From an uncultured Alphaproteobacteria bacterium (GTDB lineage Bacteria > Pseudomonadota > Alphaproteobacteria > Methylaequorales > Methylaequoraceae), in the NCBI GenBank assembly GCA_902618535.1, contig CACNAV010000003.1, positions 62,001 to 126,000 on the forward strand: a stretch of 64,000 nucleotides of DNA. Direction: 5' to 3'. The position numbers and the translations under genes are program-made. Every line of letters begins with the position of its first letter. Position 1 is the stretch's first letter. The notes beneath the pieces are model-generated. The model was not told the DNA's origin and ran no database searches. It saw only the letters and a program-made list of their open reading frames with translations. Positions 10,024-19,985 of this stretch are shown here, one piece after another.

Positions 10024-12671
10024 GCTGCTTTCTTAGGAGAATAACTTAAATTAGGACCAAGCCATTTCTCAATATCTTCAACTGCCACACCCTTTCTATT
10101 TGCATAGTCTAATACTTGATCTTTATTAATTTTTCCAACACCAAAATATGAAGACTCTGGGTGAGAAAAATACAGACCAGAAACAGAACTGGCTGGGCTC
10201 ATTGCAAAAGATTCGGTAAGTTCCACCTTAAGATTTTTTGAAACTTCTAGTAATTCAAATAGAGTAGATTTTTCGGTATGGTCAGGACATGCAGGGTATC
10301 CTGGTGCAGGTCTAATTCCTGTATAATTTTCCTTTATTAGCTGCTCATTACTTAAATTTTCTTCTTTAGCATATCCCCAGTATTTTTTTCTTACCTCAGC
10401 ATGCATCATTTCTGCTAGAGCTTCTGCAATTCTATCCCCAAGAGCTTTTACCATAATTGCATTGTAGTCATCCTTCTTATTTTCATACTCTTTAGATAAT
10501 TTTTCAATACCATCACCAGCTGTGACCAAAAAACCACCAATGAAATCTTTAATTTTTGACGAAGTTGGTGAAACAAAATCTGATAAGCAAAAATTAGGTC
10601 TCTTTGAATTTTCTCTACTGACTTGTTGTCTTAAAAAATGTAATTTTTTTAGAATTTTTTTTCTAGAATTATCTTTAAAAATCAAAATATCATCACCGTC
10701 CGAATTGGCCGGCCAAAATCCAATTACGGCACTTGGTGATATGATTTTATTTTTTTTTAATCTTTCAAGCATTTTTTGCGCATCATTCCATAAATCCTTC
10801 GCGGCTTTTCCGACTTTTTCGTCATTAAGTATTTCAGGGAAATTTCCGTGCAACTCCCATGATTGAAAAAAAGGTTTCCAATCGATAAATTTTTCAATTT
10901 TTTCAACTGAAATTTTGTAGTCCGTTTTAAGACCTAAAAGTTTAGGAGCATGTGGTTTATAACTTTTCCAATCAAACTTAAATTTATTTTTTCTGCATTT
11001 TTCAATAGAGTTTTCTTTTTTATTGTCTTTTTTAAAATATGAGGTTCTTAAATTAGAATATTCTCTATTCAATTCCTCTATAAAAGGTCTACATTTATTT
11101 TTCGAAATTAATTTACTTGCAACTGTTACTGCTTTTGATGCGTCTGTCACATGACATACACCATTTGAATACAAAGGAGCAATTTTAATTGCTGTATGAA
11201 TTTTACTTGTTGTTGCCCCGCCAATAAGTAATGGTCTATCAATTTTATTTCTTGATAATTCACTAGCTACAAAACACATTTCATCTAAACTTGGGGTTAT
11301 AAGTCCAGAAAGACCAATCAAATCGACATTTTCAGATATGACTGTATCAATTATTTTTTGGCAAGGAACCATCACACCCAAATCAATTACATCAAAATTG
11401 TTACATTGAAGAACTACTCCTACAATATTTTTCCCTATATCGTGAACATCTCCTTTAACCGTAGCAAGTAATATTTTTCCTTTAGATAAATTCTCATTTT
11501 TTTTTTCGTTTTCCATAAAGGGTAGCAAGTATGCCACTGACTGTTTCATCACTCTTGCAGATTTAACTACTTGAGGTAAAAACATTTTGCCTGAACCAAA
11601 CAGATCACCAACTACATTCATACCATCCATTAATGGTCCTTCGATAATTTCAAGAGGTTTGTCGAATTTTTTTCTTAATTCTTCTGTATCGTTTTCAATA
11701 AAATCATTGATACCATTAATCAGGGAATATTTAACTCTTTCCTCTGGTTTTTTTTTCCTCCACTCCTTTGTAATCCTCTTTTTATCTATTTTGTCTGCTG
11801 AATATTTTTTTGAAATATCTATGAGCTTATCTGTGGCGTTATCTGAAAGATTAAATAAAACATCTTCTATACTTTTTCTTAAATCCTTTGGTATTTGCTC
11901 ATATATTGTTATTTGACCAGCATTAACTATTGCCATATCTAATCCAGCGTTAATTGCATGATATAAAAAACACGAGTGCATTGCTTCTCTAACACGATTG
12001 TTTCCTCTAAAACTAAAAGATACATTTGATACTCCCCCTGAAACTTTACATCCGGGGAGTTCTGATTTAATAAGTTTAGTTGCTTCGAAGAAATCCTTAG
12101 CATAGTTATTATGTTCACTAATTCCAGTGGCCACTGCAAAAATATTTGGATCAAAAATTATATCTTCAGCAGGAAAATTTACTTGTTCTGTGAGAATTTT
12201 ATATGCTCTAGAACAAATTTTAAATTTTTTTTCGGTAGAATCAGCTTGACCCTCTTCATCAAAGGCCATAACAACAACTGCTGCCCCAAAATTTTTTACC
12301 ATTGTTGCTTGTTCTATAAATTCTTTCTCGCCTTCTTTAAGACTAATAGAATTAACAATAGCCTTTCCCTGAACACATTTAAGTCCTGTTTCAATTACCG
12401 ACCACTTGGAGGAATCAATCATAAAAGGAACTCTTGCAATATCTGGTTCAACAGAAATAAGATTTAGAAATCTCTCCATTGCCTTTTCGGAATCAAGTAA
12501 GCCTTCATCCATATTTATATCAATTATTTGTGCACCATTCTCAATTTGGTCTTTAGCCACAGAAACAGCTTCGTCAAAGTTATCTGACATTATTAGCTGT
12601 TTGAATTTAGCTGAACCAGTTACATTCGTCCTTTCACCAATATTTATAAAATTTATATTTTTTTTTGTCAT
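10020..12671 (-). CDS. metH: Cobalamin-dependent methionine synthase, folate/B12/reactivation part
   Basis: Transfers the methyl group of 5-methyltetrahydrofolate to cobalamin and on to homocysteine, and is reactivated with SAM. Domains: pterin-binding barrel (about 1-265, starting [14 protein letters not shown]), cobalamin cap (about 300-385), B12 domain with DVHDIGKN (H410 is the lower axial cobalt ligand), and SAM activation domain with [12 protein letters not shown] (from about 787). The homocysteine domain of the single-chain E. coli enzyme is missing here and is supplied by the gene immediately upstream, which overlaps by 1 bp (TAATG). Such splitting is known in alphaproteobacteria. It requires B12, which must be made or imported. 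Confidence 0.95.
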   Translation of the reverse strand: MTKKNINFINIGERTNVTGSAKFKQLIMSDNFDEAVSVAKDQIENGAQIIDINMDEGLLDSEKAMERFLNLISVEPDIARVPFMIDSSKWSVIETGLKCVQGKAIVNSISLKEGEKEFIEQATMVKNFGAAVVVMAFDEEGQADSTEKKFKICSRAYKILTEQVNFPAEDIIFDPNIFAVATGISEHNNYAKDFFEATKLIKSELPGCKVSGGVSNVSFSFRGNNRVREAMHSCFLYHAINAGLDMAIVNAGQITIYEQIPKDLRKSIEDVLFNLSDNATDKLIDISKKYSADKIDKKRITKEWRKKKPEERVKYSLINGINDFIENDTEELRKKFDKPLEIIEGPLMDGMNVVGDLFGSGKMFLPQVVKSARVMKQSVAYLLPFMENEKKNENLSKGKILLATVKGDVHDIGKNIVGVVLQCNNFDVIDLGVMVPCQKIIDTVISENVDLIGLSGLITPSLDEMCFVASELSRNKIDRPLLIGGATTSKIHTAIKIAPLYSNGVCHVTDASKAVTVASKLISKNKCRPFIEELNREYSNLRTSYFKKDNKKENSIEKCRKNKFKFDWKSYKPHAPKLLGLKTDYKISVEKIEKFIDWKPFFQSWELHGNFPEILNDEKVGKAAKDLWNDAQKMLERLKKNKIISPSAVIGFWPANSDGDDILIFKDNSRKKILKKLHFLRQQVSRENSKRPNFCLSDFVSPTSSKIKDFIGGFLVTAGDGIEKLSKEYENKKDDYNAIMVKALGDRIAEALAEMMHAEVRKKYWGYAKEENLSNEQLIKENYTGIRPAPGYPACPDHTEKSTLFELLEVSKNLKVELTESFAMSPASSVSGLYFSHPESSYFGVGKINKDQVLDYANRKGVAVEDIEKWLGPNLSYSPKKAA

Positions 12672-13720
12672 TAGTAATTAAACGCCTCAAGCCCAGAAAG
12701 CCTCATATTTTTTTCTTTTTGTAAACGTTTTCTTGGTTTTAATTTTTCAGTAACTTTTTTCATCAATTTTATATGTTCAGGTGTCGCTCCACAACATCCG
12801 CCAACGATATTAATATAACAATTTTCACCCCATTTTTTAACAAATTTTGCCATTGACTCGGGGGTTTCATCATATCCTCCAAAAGCATTAGGAAGCCCTG
12901 CATTCGGGTGTATGCTTACAAAAAATTCAGAAATCCTATCTAGTTCAATAAGATGTGACTCAAGTTCTTTAGGACCTAGAGCACAATTCAAACCCACACT
13001 CAGTGGGTTCGAGTGAATAATTGAATTATAAAAGGCTTCTAAAGTTTGACCTGACAGAGTTCTGCCTGATAAATCTGTGATTGTTGCTGAAATCATAAGT
13101 GGAACTTTAATGTTTTTTTTTCTTTCAAGATCACTTAAAGCCATTAATGCTGCTTTAGCATTTAAAGTATCAAAAATTGTTTCAATTAAAATTAAATCTA
13201 CACCCGATTTTAATAATGCCTCTATAGAAACTTGGTAATCATCTTTTAATACATCAAAATTTACATTTCTAAAACCAGGATCATTTACATCTGGTGACAT
13301 TGAGCATGTTCTGTTAGTAGGGCCGAGGACACCAGCAACAAATTTATTTTGTCCTGGGTTTTTATCCAAAAAGTCATCTACTGCCTTTCTTGCAATTAAG
13401 CCTCCTTGATAATTAAGATCAAAAGAAAATTCATCACAGTCGTAGTCTTTTTGAGAAATTTTTGTTGAGTTGAATGTATTGGTTTCAAGGATATCTGCTC
13501 CCGCTTCTAAGTACTTCTGATGAATTTCATAAATTAAGTCAGGACAAGTAATATTTAACAAATCATTATTTCCTTTAAGGTTTTTTTTAGAATTGAGAAA
13601 CTTTTTTCCACGAAAATCATTTTCAACTAATTTTTTCTCCTGGATCATAGTTCCCATTGGCCCATCTAAAATCAAAATTTGTTTCTCGAGGATTCGTTCT
13701 ATTAATTTAATTTCTGTCAT
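12671..13720 (-). CDS. Methionine synthase homocysteine-binding subunit (MetH N-terminal part)
   Basis: Zn2+-dependent homocysteine S-methyltransferase barrel that forms one working methionine synthase with the downstream folate/B12 gene. The zinc cysteines are in place: C246 (GLNCALG) and C309-C310 ([10 protein letters not shown]), the same spacing as in E. coli MetH. The N-terminal motif [10 protein letters not shown] is typical of the MetH domain rather than betaine-homocysteine methyltransferase. The product ends just after the domain, with a short basic tail. The gene overlaps the next by one base (TAATG) and metF by 4 bp, giving an uninterrupted metF-metH1-metH2 pathway unit. Confidence 0.93.
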   Translation of the reverse strand: MTEIKLIERILEKQILILDGPMGTMIQEKKLVENDFRGKKFLNSKKNLKGNNDLLNITCPDLIYEIHQKYLEAGADILETNTFNSTKISQKDYDCDEFSFDLNYQGGLIARKAVDDFLDKNPGQNKFVAGVLGPTNRTCSMSPDVNDPGFRNVNFDVLKDDYQVSIEALLKSGVDLILIETIFDTLNAKAALMALSDLERKKNIKVPLMISATITDLSGRTLSGQTLEAFYNSIIHSNPLSVGLNCALGPKELESHLIELDRISEFFVSIHPNAGLPNAFGGYDETPESMAKFVKKWGENCYINIVGGCCGATPEHIKLMKKVTEKLKPRKRLQKEKNMRLSGLEAFNY

Positions 13721-14571
13721 TTATCTGCCTTTGGCTTAACACCTAAAATATGACAGATTGCAAAAGAGAGATCCGCCCTATTTAGAGTGTAAAAGTGAAA
13801 GTCCTTAACTCCACCACTAATTAATTTATCACATTGATCATATGCTATTGTTGCAGCAACTAATTTTCTTGTCTCTTGATCAGAATCTAAACCTTTAAAC
13901 ATGTTTTTTAATTTAATTGGCATTTTACAGTTCATTTTTTTTGCAAACTCGATAGTTCTCTCACAGTTTGTTACTGGAAGAATGCCAGGAATTATAGGTA
14001 TTTTTATACCTCTTTTTATAGCACCATCAATAAATTTAAAATAATACTCAACATCAAAAAAAAATTGTGTAATTGCTTTTGTCGCACCTAAATCAATTTT
14101 TTTTTTTAGAACATCATATTCCTGTTCTATTGAGTTGGAATCCGGGTGAATTTCAGGGTACGCTGAAACAGTAATTTCAAAATCATGTTTTTTTCTCAGA
14201 AAACTTATTAAATCTGTTGCATATTTAAAGTCACTTTTTACATTGTTGTTGTGCGTGGGTACATCTCCTCTTAATGCAACAATATGCTTAATACCAGATA
14301 TCCAGTAATCATTGGCTATAAATTCAATTTCTTCTTTTGTTGAGTTAATGCAAGTTAAATGGGCAGCTGGTTGTAAATTTGTTTTTTTTTTTATTTGTTT
14401 TACTAAATCATGAGTATTTTCTCTAGTAGACCCTCCTGCTCCGTAGGTAACCGAGATAAACCTTGGTTTAAGTGGTTCAAGTCTATTTATATTATTCCAT
14501 AGAGAACATATGGCTCCTTCGTTCTTAGGAGGGAAAAATTCAAAGGATACATTAACTTTCTGTTGTTTCAT
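13717..14571 (-). CDS. metF: 5,10-methylenetetrahydrofolate reductase MetF
   Basis: FAD-dependent reductase that makes 5-methyltetrahydrofolate for the methionine synthase encoded next. Family motifs: FEFFPPKNE near the N-terminus (the active-site Glu region), SVTYGAGGSTR, HLTCI, ALRGDVP, and AITQFFFD. The length of 284 residues is typical. It is first in the minus-strand run; the 105-bp gap to the divergent mlaA must contain both promoters. I saw no riboswitch-sized structure in that gap. It overlaps the next gene by 4 bp (ATGA). Confidence 0.95.
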   Translation of the reverse strand: MKQQKVNVSFEFFPPKNEGAICSLWNNINRLEPLKPRFISVTYGAGGSTRENTHDLVKQIKKKTNLQPAAHLTCINSTKEEIEFIANDYWISGIKHIVALRGDVPTHNNNVKSDFKYATDLISFLRKKHDFEITVSAYPEIHPDSNSIEQEYDVLKKKIDLGATKAITQFFFDVEYYFKFIDGAIKRGIKIPIIPGILPVTNCERTIEFAKKMNCKMPIKLKNMFKGLDSDQETRKLVAATIAYDQCDKLISGGVKDFHFYTLNRADLSFAICHILGVKPKADK

Positions 14572-14676
14572 AATTAAATGTGATAAGATATATTTAAAAT
14601 AATAAAATTTTATAGTTTATTTTTTTATTATATTATGCTTTAAATTAATAGATTATTTTTTATTAAATTATTTAAC

Positions 14677-15723
14677 ATGTTTCATTTTTTTAAAAACATA
14701 CAAACAAAATTTTTTGTTTTTCTATTGGTGCTCGTTATTCCCTTATCAGGATACTCTGCTGACTCTGAGAATGACCCTTTTGAAAGTACCAACAGAAACA
14801 TATTTAAGTTCAATAATGTGTTAGACGACAATTTTTTTAAACCTGTAGCCAAAGGTTGGCGTAAAATACCTGATATTCCAAGAAAACCGCTCTCTAATCT
14901 TGCATCTACTGCTCAAACACCAATTAGCCTTGCTAATGCAATCTTGCAGCTTAACAGAGAAAGCATTGGTAATATTTTGGCAAAATTTTTAATCAATATG
15001 ACTTTTGGCCTAGGAGGAATGTTCGATGTTGCCAGTAAACAAGAATTTGGAAGTATGCCAACTGTTGTAGAAGACTTTGGACAAACACTTGCTACATGGG
15101 GTGTTCCAGATGGACCTTACGTCATGTTACCCATCTTTGGACCTTCCAGTGTGAGAGATTCTTTTGGTCTGGGCGTAGACACAGTTTTTAATCCGTTATC
15201 TTTTGCATACAGAATGAATAATATTGGATTAGAAGCAAGATTATCTGGGCCAACAGTAAGAGGGGTCACGACTAGAGAAAAATACCTGGACTATGTCGAC
15301 GAGATGAAAGCTAGCTCTCTTGACTTTTATGCCACTATGAGAAGTTTGTATAGACAAAAAAGAAAGAAGGATATAAGCGGTGAACTTGAAGAATCTTCCT
15401 CTTTACTTGGTCTACCCATTAAAAGTACTGAGAACGTAGAACAATCAATTGATGATTCTGAAGTTTCAACAGAGGTTAGCATAGAGCCTAGTGAGATAAT
15501 TGAAGAAGACAAACCTCAAAAAGTTGCTGAAACTAAAACACCCTCAAGCAGTCTTGAAGATACTGCAAAAACAGTAGCCAAAAATGACATTGGTTTAATG
15601 CCTTCCTCCAGTTATCCAGGAGCAAGAGACACTGCTGGTTATGCACCAAGAATTTATAATGGTTTAATGCCATCTTCTACATATCCGGGTTTTAGCGGTT
15701 CGAGAGTTAATTTAATCGAATAA
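14677..15723 (+). CDS. mlaA: Outer-membrane lipid asymmetry protein MlaA (VacJ)
   Basis: Removes misplaced phospholipids from the outer leaflet of the outer membrane and passes them to periplasmic MlaC. After a signal peptide (about 1-28) comes the MlaA domain: NDPFESTNRNIFKFN, the GLGGMFDVA stretch and GPSSVRDSFGLGVD. E. coli MlaA is a lipoprotein, but no cysteine lies near the cleavage site here, so this form is probably not acylated. Residues about 230-348 are an acidic, low-complexity tail ending in two copies of GLMPSS(S/T)YPG 23 residues apart. It is followed 15 bp later by mlaC. The rest of the Mla transporter (mlaFEDB) is not in the window. Confidence 0.92.
   Translation: MFHFFKNIQTKFFVFLLVLVIPLSGYSADSENDPFESTNRNIFKFNNVLDDNFFKPVAKGWRKIPDIPRKPLSNLASTAQTPISLANAILQLNRESIGNILAKFLINMTFGLGGMFDVASKQEFGSMPTVVEDFGQTLATWGVPDGPYVMLPIFGPSSVRDSFGLGVDTVFNPLSFAYRMNNIGLEARLSGPTVRGVTTREKYLDYVDEMKASSLDFYATMRSLYRQKRKKDISGELEESSSLLGLPIKSTENVEQSIDDSEVSTEVSIEPSEIIEEDKPQKVAETKTPSSSLEDTAKTVAKNDIGLMPSSSYPGARDTAGYAPRIYNGLMPSSTYPGFSGSRVNLIE
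15592..15690 (+). repeat. Two-copy in-frame repeat at the MlaA C-terminus
   Basis: The last 43 codons of mlaA hold two copies of a ten-residue unit, GLMPSSSYPG (residues 306-315) and GLMPSSTYPG (329-338), with a 23-residue period. The DNA copies use different codons at several positions (ggtttaatgccttcc versus ggtttaatgccatct), so this is an old or selected repeat rather than a fresh slippage product. Confidence 0.85.
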
Positions 15724-15738
15724 GGTTTTGAATAGGGT

Positions 15739-16329
15739 ATGCTGAAAAGATTCGTACTAACCTTCTTACTTCTTACCCCGACCATTACAATTTCTGGTGG
15801 ATTAACTGATAAAAGCAAATCTTTCGTTGAAAATCTTGGAAAAGAAGTTGTCGAAAAAGTTTCTGATGTAAATATTTCTGACAACCAAAGGCAACAAAAC
15901 TTTGAAAAACTATATCTATCTACCTTTGATAACTATTATATATCCAGATTTGTTTTAGGTAGATATTGGAGGACTATAGACAAAAGTATACAAAAACAAT
16001 TTGTTAAATCATTTAACAAATATATTGTCGCAACGTATGCTCCTAAGTTTAAGGGTTGGGAGGGAACCTTCAAAGCAACCGATTCATTATTTGAAAACAA
16101 CTACTATAATGTAAAGATGGACATTGAAAATAAAGATGGTCCAACTTTAAAAATGATGTGGAAAATGTACTTAAACAAAAATAAAGAATTTAAGGTACTT
16201 GATGTTAACATTGATGGTGTAAGTATGTTGGTAACACAAAGAGCAGAATTTTTATCAGTAATTAAGAATAACCCCAACGGTGTTAAGGGTTTAATTGCTG
16301 AGATGGAGAAAAAATCTGCAGGATCTTAA
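15739..16329 (+). CDS. mlaC: Periplasmic phospholipid-binding protein MlaC (Ttg2D family)
   Basis: Ferries phospholipids between the outer-membrane MlaA and the inner-membrane MlaFEDB transporter. It starts with a hydrophobic signal peptide (about 1-20). The Tol_Tol_Ttg2 core is visible: DNYYISRFVLGRYWR, a KQFVKSFNKYIVATYAPKF helix and the strands around MLVTQRAEFLSVI near the end. 196 residues is typical. The start is preceded by AGGGT, a usable ribosome binding site. It is the second gene of an mlaA-mlaC pair. Hopanoid-associated HpnM belongs to the same family, but the mlaA neighbour favours MlaC. Confidence 0.9.
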   Translation: MLKRFVLTFLLLTPTITISGGLTDKSKSFVENLGKEVVEKVSDVNISDNQRQQNFEKLYLSTFDNYYISRFVLGRYWRTIDKSIQKQFVKSFNKYIVATYAPKFKGWEGTFKATDSLFENNYYNVKMDIENKDGPTLKMMWKMYLNKNKEFKVLDVNIDGVSMLVTQRAEFLSVIKNNPNGVKGLIAEMEKKSAGS

Positions 16330-16358
16330 TTTTATATTTAGTAAAATTCCAATGGATT

Positions 16359-17735
16359 TTATTCAAGAAGTTTAAACATTATTGAACAAAGAAACCCTCC
16401 TAGTGTTGACAAACCAACTAAATTATTATCAGACAGGTGCGATGCTTCAGGGAGCATGGCTGAACAAATCATGGTTAACATTGCTCCAGCTGCAATACCT
16501 TCAATAAACACCAAACTGCCATGACTTATAGAATCACCAATATAAGCTCCTAATGCTGCGCCAACTGCTGTAAGAATTACGAGACTTGACCAAAGAGATA
16601 GTACTCTTGTAAAGCTCATTCCTTGTTTTTGCATTTGAGCAGAACTAGATAAAGCCTCAGGAAAATTTGACAAAAATAGTCCAGCAATGAATGTGTAAGG
16701 TAAAACACTCAAGAATGTTGGTTCTATCCCATTAGCAGCCTGAGCGGCAGCTGTTCCAAATATAGCTATGCCAATCACAAAACTCTCTGGAATAGCATCA
16801 AGAGCTATTCCCAACCAAATAGCCATAGCTGCATGACTATGAGAATCATGGTCCTTTTGAAGGTCAGTTCTCGTTGGAAGTTGTTGACCTGTTCCTAAGC
16901 TAATTGCCTTCATAGCCTGATTGGTCCAGTTTTTTCTTTCTAAGCTATCTTGCTCAAGAAATGCGATATTTTCCTTATGCCTTTCTGTTGCAAGTTTTTT
17001 TACAGCTTCGTCAAATTCAGGTATCATTTTTCTTAAATCATGAAAGTCGTCAGCACTCAAAACTAATAGTTCTGTTTTTTCAAGAGCTCTTACATCTGAT
17101 GGTCTTTTTGTGTTATTCAATAAGGCCATCTCGCCAACAATTGAACCTTTTTCAAGTTCTATATCTCTGTGATCGGGACTGTCAACAGCTAACTTTCCAT
17201 AGTGAACTATGAACATAGCCTGTGCTGTGTCACCTCGGGAAAAAACTTTCTCACCATCATTATATAATCTAGGCTTTAACCTAACTAAAATTGCTTCAAT
17301 GTCCTCGGGGCTTACGGAAGCAAACATTGGAATATTACAGATATCCTCCAGTGTTTCACGAAAAAACTTTTCCTTTTTTATCGCAGACTTAGAAATAATA
17401 TATGCTGTTTTTCTCAGATATCCCCCACCTTGACCAATAAGTTGGTCTAGAAGAACAAAAAGAAGTCCCCCAACAATACAACCTCCTATTAAAACGAAAA
17501 AGCTATGTTTACTTTCGTCAATTTCTTGGGGTGTTTCTGCTGTGACAAGATGTTCAACAGTTGGGGCTACTAATTCTATTGCAAGAGCAGATAACAGTGC
17601 TCCTGCTCCAAATGCTGCTAAGATTCCAATAATATAGGAGGGTATTCTTAAGGTTAAGCCAACCAGTGAACCCAAAGTTAACGAAAATGCGGCTATGCCA
17701 CCTGAAAAAAAAGCCCAATATACTAAAGTGCTCAT
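16359..17735 (-). CDS. ZIP-family metal transporter with inserted cyclic-nucleotide-binding domain
   Basis: Predicted inner-membrane divalent-metal permease (Zn/Fe/Mn class). Three membrane helices fill residues 1-105. A cyclic-nucleotide-binding (CNB) domain follows at about 130-260, including GEMALLNNTKRPSDVRA, which aligns to the phosphate-binding cassette (GE.ALL...PRSATVRA) with its key arginine kept but neighbours changed. ZIP helices resume at about 300, preceded by a histidine cluster (H296, H299, H301). The metal-path motifs are DAIPES (313-318) and NFPEA (357-361), where most ZIPs have H..PEG and HN.PEG. The CNB sits in the loop that is normally the metal-sensing variable loop. A strong ribosome binding site (GGGGAGGT) precedes the start. 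Confidence 0.85.
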   Translation of the reverse strand: MSTLVYWAFFSGGIAAFSLTLGSLVGLTLRIPSYIIGILAAFGAGALLSALAIELVAPTVEHLVTAETPQEIDESKHSFFVLIGGCIVGGLLFVLLDQLIGQGGGYLRKTAYIISKSAIKKEKFFRETLEDICNIPMFASVSPEDIEAILVRLKPRLYNDGEKVFSRGDTAQAMFIVHYGKLAVDSPDHRDIELEKGSIVGEMALLNNTKRPSDVRALEKTELLVLSADDFHDLRKMIPEFDEAVKKLATERHKENIAFLEQDSLERKNWTNQAMKAISLGTGQQLPTRTDLQKDHDSHSHAAMAIWLGIALDAIPESFVIGIAIFGTAAAQAANGIEPTFLSVLPYTFIAGLFLSNFPEALSSSAQMQKQGMSFTRVLSLWSSLVILTAVGAALGAYIGDSISHGSLVFIEGIAAGAMLTMICSAMLPEASHLSDNNLVGLSTLGGFLCSIMFKLLE

Positions 17736-17819
17736 AATACCTCCCCTTTTAATTGTTTAATTGAATTCTAAACTAATTTTCTTTTTTTTTAAATAAATTT
17801 ATTAATGAAAATTAGATTT

Positions 17820-17896
17820 TGGTAGGCCCGGAGGGACTTGAACCCCCGACAACACCGTTATGAGCGGTGCGTTCTAACCAACTGAACTACGGGCCT
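17820..17896 (-). tRNA. tRNA with CAU anticodon, probably tRNA-Ile2 (lysidine type)
   Basis: A complete 77-nt cloverleaf on the minus strand: acceptor AGGCCCG pairing with CGGGCCT, D arm GTTC/GAAC, anticodon stem CACCG/CGGTG around loop CTCATAA, T arm GGGGG-TTCAAGT-CCCTC, discriminator A, and an encoded 3' CCA. CAU may be initiator Met, elongator Met or Ile2. Position 1 pairs A-U, which excludes a typical initiator. C4-G69 and C5-G68 are the pairs E. coli TilS uses to recognise Ile2, whereas elongator Met has other pairs there, so Ile2 is favoured. It lies about 100 bp downstream of rpoD in the same direction. Confidence 0.9.
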
Positions 17897-17924
17897 AGAT
17901 GAAGTATTTACTGGGTTATTCAAT

Positions 17925-17953
17925 ATAATAGTCTCTAAATTATTATGTTACAA
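17925..17953 (-). promoter_or_regulatory. Candidate sigma-70 promoter for the tRNA
   Basis: Reading the minus strand, TTGTAA (17953-17948) and TATTAT (17930-17925) are separated by exactly 17 bp and match the -35 (4 of 6) and -10 (5 of 6) consensus. Transcription would begin about 20 nt before the mature tRNA 5' end at 17896. In such A+T-rich DNA chance matches are common, so this is supported mainly by spacing and position. Confidence 0.45.
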
Positions 17954-17995
17954 AAACTTTTTTTTGAGAATCTATATATAAAAAAATTTGTAAAA

Positions 17996-19936
17996 TTAGT
18001 TATCGAGAAAGCTTCTTAATTTTCTAGAACGACTTGGATGTTTAAGTTTTCTTAAACCCTTTGCTTCAATTTGTCTAATTCTTTCTCTAGTTACTGAAAA
18101 TTGTTGTCCTACTTCTTCTAAAGTGTGATCTGTATTCATTCCTATACCAAATCTCATTCTCAATACTCTTTCCTCCCGAGGTGTTAATGTAGATAAAACA
18201 CCAGTTGTAGCCTCGCGGAGGTTATTTTGGATAGCGGCATCTAATGGAAGCTTTATTGCTTTGTCTTCAATAAAGTCACCTAAATGACTGTCATCTTCAT
18301 CGCCAACAGGTGTTTCTAAACTAATTGGTTCCTTTGCAATTTTTAAAACTTTTCTTACTTTTTCAATTGGCATACCCAACCTTGACGCTAATTCTTCCGG
18401 TTGTGGCTCAACACCATTTTCATTTAGTATTTGTCTTGATACTCTAACAAGCTTACTTATAGTTTCTATCATATGAACAGGAATTCTTATTGTTCTTGCT
18501 TGATCAGCAATTGACCTTGTAATTGCTTGCCTAATCCACCAGGTAGCATAGGTTGAAAATTTATAGCCTCTCTTGTATTCAAATTTGTCAACAGCTTTCA
18601 TTAAACCTATGTTACCTTCTTGAATTAAATCAAGAAATTGAAGACCACGATTAGTATATTTTTTCGCTATAGATATTACTAATCTTAAGTTTGCTTCAAT
18701 CATTTCTTTTTTTGCTTTACCAGACTCAACAACACCTTCATTAATTGCCTTATAAATTTCTGAAATTTCATCAGTGGTCATCAATGAAATATTTACAACA
18801 TCTTTTAATTCACTTGTTATAGCTATGGTTTCATCGTTTTCTGCAAATGCTTTCCATTTTTTATCTGTTTTCTTTTTTAAATTTTTAAGCCAATTTTTAT
18901 TAATTCCATTTTTAACAAATTCATTATTAAAGTCATCTTTAGTAATTTTTAGTTTTTTAGAAATACTGAATAATTTGTTATGTATTGAAATGATTTTAAA
19001 GTTGAATTTCTTATGCCTCTCTACCACATCGTCTATTCTCGATTGGTTTATGAATAAACCGCAAATTAGATTAGAAATGTTTTGTTCAGTGGTTCTAATT
19101 TTATTAATGATTTTTAAATCAACTTTTTTATTTGAGGTTTTTGATTCAATGTATTCTTTTCTAATTTTTTGATACTTTTTGAAATTTTTAGAGAAATTTG
19201 TCAGATTTTCAACAATTGTAGGTTTAAGACTCTCTTCTTTTTCTAAAATTGACAGTTCAGAAACATCATTCGTATCTTCACTGCCCTCTTCTGAGTCAAA
19301 TTCTGTCTCCTCGTCATCATTGGTTTTTTCAGAGTCTTCTTTATTGTCATCCTCAAATATAGTTTCGTTTGGTATTTCAAGTGAATCAAAATCATCTTGC
19401 AATCCGTTGATTGACCTAAAAGTAGCGTCTAAATCTATAAAATCTCTAAGCTGTCTTTCATCGTTTTTATATTCCTCAAAAAAATTAAATATTGAATTCA
19501 TTGAAATAAAACTTCTAGAAAAGGCGTCTTCAGTTTTTTTTTTTCCGCTTTCTATTCTTTTAGCAATTTCAATTTCACCAGAACGTGACAACAGTTCTAC
19601 ATTGCCCATTTCTTTAAGATACATTCTTACTGGATCATCCGCTCTTCCAGTATCACTATCCTTTTCTGAGGATGATTTGAGTACTAAGTTATTTTCCTCT
19701 TCGTCTGTTGAGTTATCCTCACTATCGTTCTCATAAATTTGGATATTCAAGTTTTCAATTTTAGAATAAAATTCATCCTTATCGTCAAACTGTCCTTCAT
19801 CAAATATACCTTCGCACTCATCTCTTTTTAAAAAACCCTGTCTTTTACCCTTAGAAATAAGTTTTTTTAAAAGCTCACCAGATTTGTCAATAAGTGGTTC
19901 TTCAGAATTGTTTTTTTTTGATTTTTTACTTGGCAT
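17996..19936 (-). CDS. rpoD: Primary RNA polymerase sigma factor RpoD (sigma-70)
   Basis: Housekeeping sigma factor. A basic N-terminus and acidic region 1.1 come first, then region 1.2 ([19 protein letters not shown]), a long acidic non-conserved insert, and region 2 with [20 protein letters not shown] and the -10-reading segment [10 protein letters not shown]. Region 3 ([12 protein letters not shown]) and region 4 ([14 protein letters not shown], then [17 protein letters not shown] for the -35 helix-turn-helix) end the protein. 646 residues fits alphaproteobacterial RpoD. It follows dnaG by 49 bp in the usual dnaG-rpoD arrangement, downstream of yqeY. Confidence 0.97.
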   Translation of the reverse strand: MPSKKSKKNNSEEPLIDKSGELLKKLISKGKRQGFLKRDECEGIFDEGQFDDKDEFYSKIENLNIQIYENDSEDNSTDEEENNLVLKSSSEKDSDTGRADDPVRMYLKEMGNVELLSRSGEIEIAKRIESGKKKTEDAFSRSFISMNSIFNFFEEYKNDERQLRDFIDLDATFRSINGLQDDFDSLEIPNETIFEDDNKEDSEKTNDDEETEFDSEEGSEDTNDVSELSILEKEESLKPTIVENLTNFSKNFKKYQKIRKEYIESKTSNKKVDLKIINKIRTTEQNISNLICGLFINQSRIDDVVERHKKFNFKIISIHNKLFSISKKLKITKDDFNNEFVKNGINKNWLKNLKKKTDKKWKAFAENDETIAITSELKDVVNISLMTTDEISEIYKAINEGVVESGKAKKEMIEANLRLVISIAKKYTNRGLQFLDLIQEGNIGLMKAVDKFEYKRGYKFSTYATWWIRQAITRSIADQARTIRIPVHMIETISKLVRVSRQILNENGVEPQPEELASRLGMPIEKVRKVLKIAKEPISLETPVGDEDDSHLGDFIEDKAIKLPLDAAIQNNLREATTGVLSTLTPREERVLRMRFGIGMNTDHTLEEVGQQFSVTRERIRQIEAKGLRKLKHPSRSRKLRSFLDN

Positions 19937-19985
19937 AATTTTTTAGTTTATTACATCATTAAAATGAACAGCAAATGAATAATAT

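Noticed and set aside
14572-14676. Possible SAM riboswitch upstream of metF
   Set aside because: The gap is 105 bp of nearly pure A/T shared with the divergent mlaA promoter and shows no conserved stem or pseudoknot pattern that I can recognise.
16330-16358. Hairpin between mlaC and the ZIP gene as a terminator
   Set aside because: TAAAATTCC and GGATTTTA pair only with a bulge, in mostly A/T; too weak to claim.
19179-19736. Long plus-strand serine-rich ORF opposite rpoD
   Set aside because: It is the reverse complement of the acidic, low-complexity region of sigma-70; the rpoD reading frame has strong motifs and the antisense frame has none.
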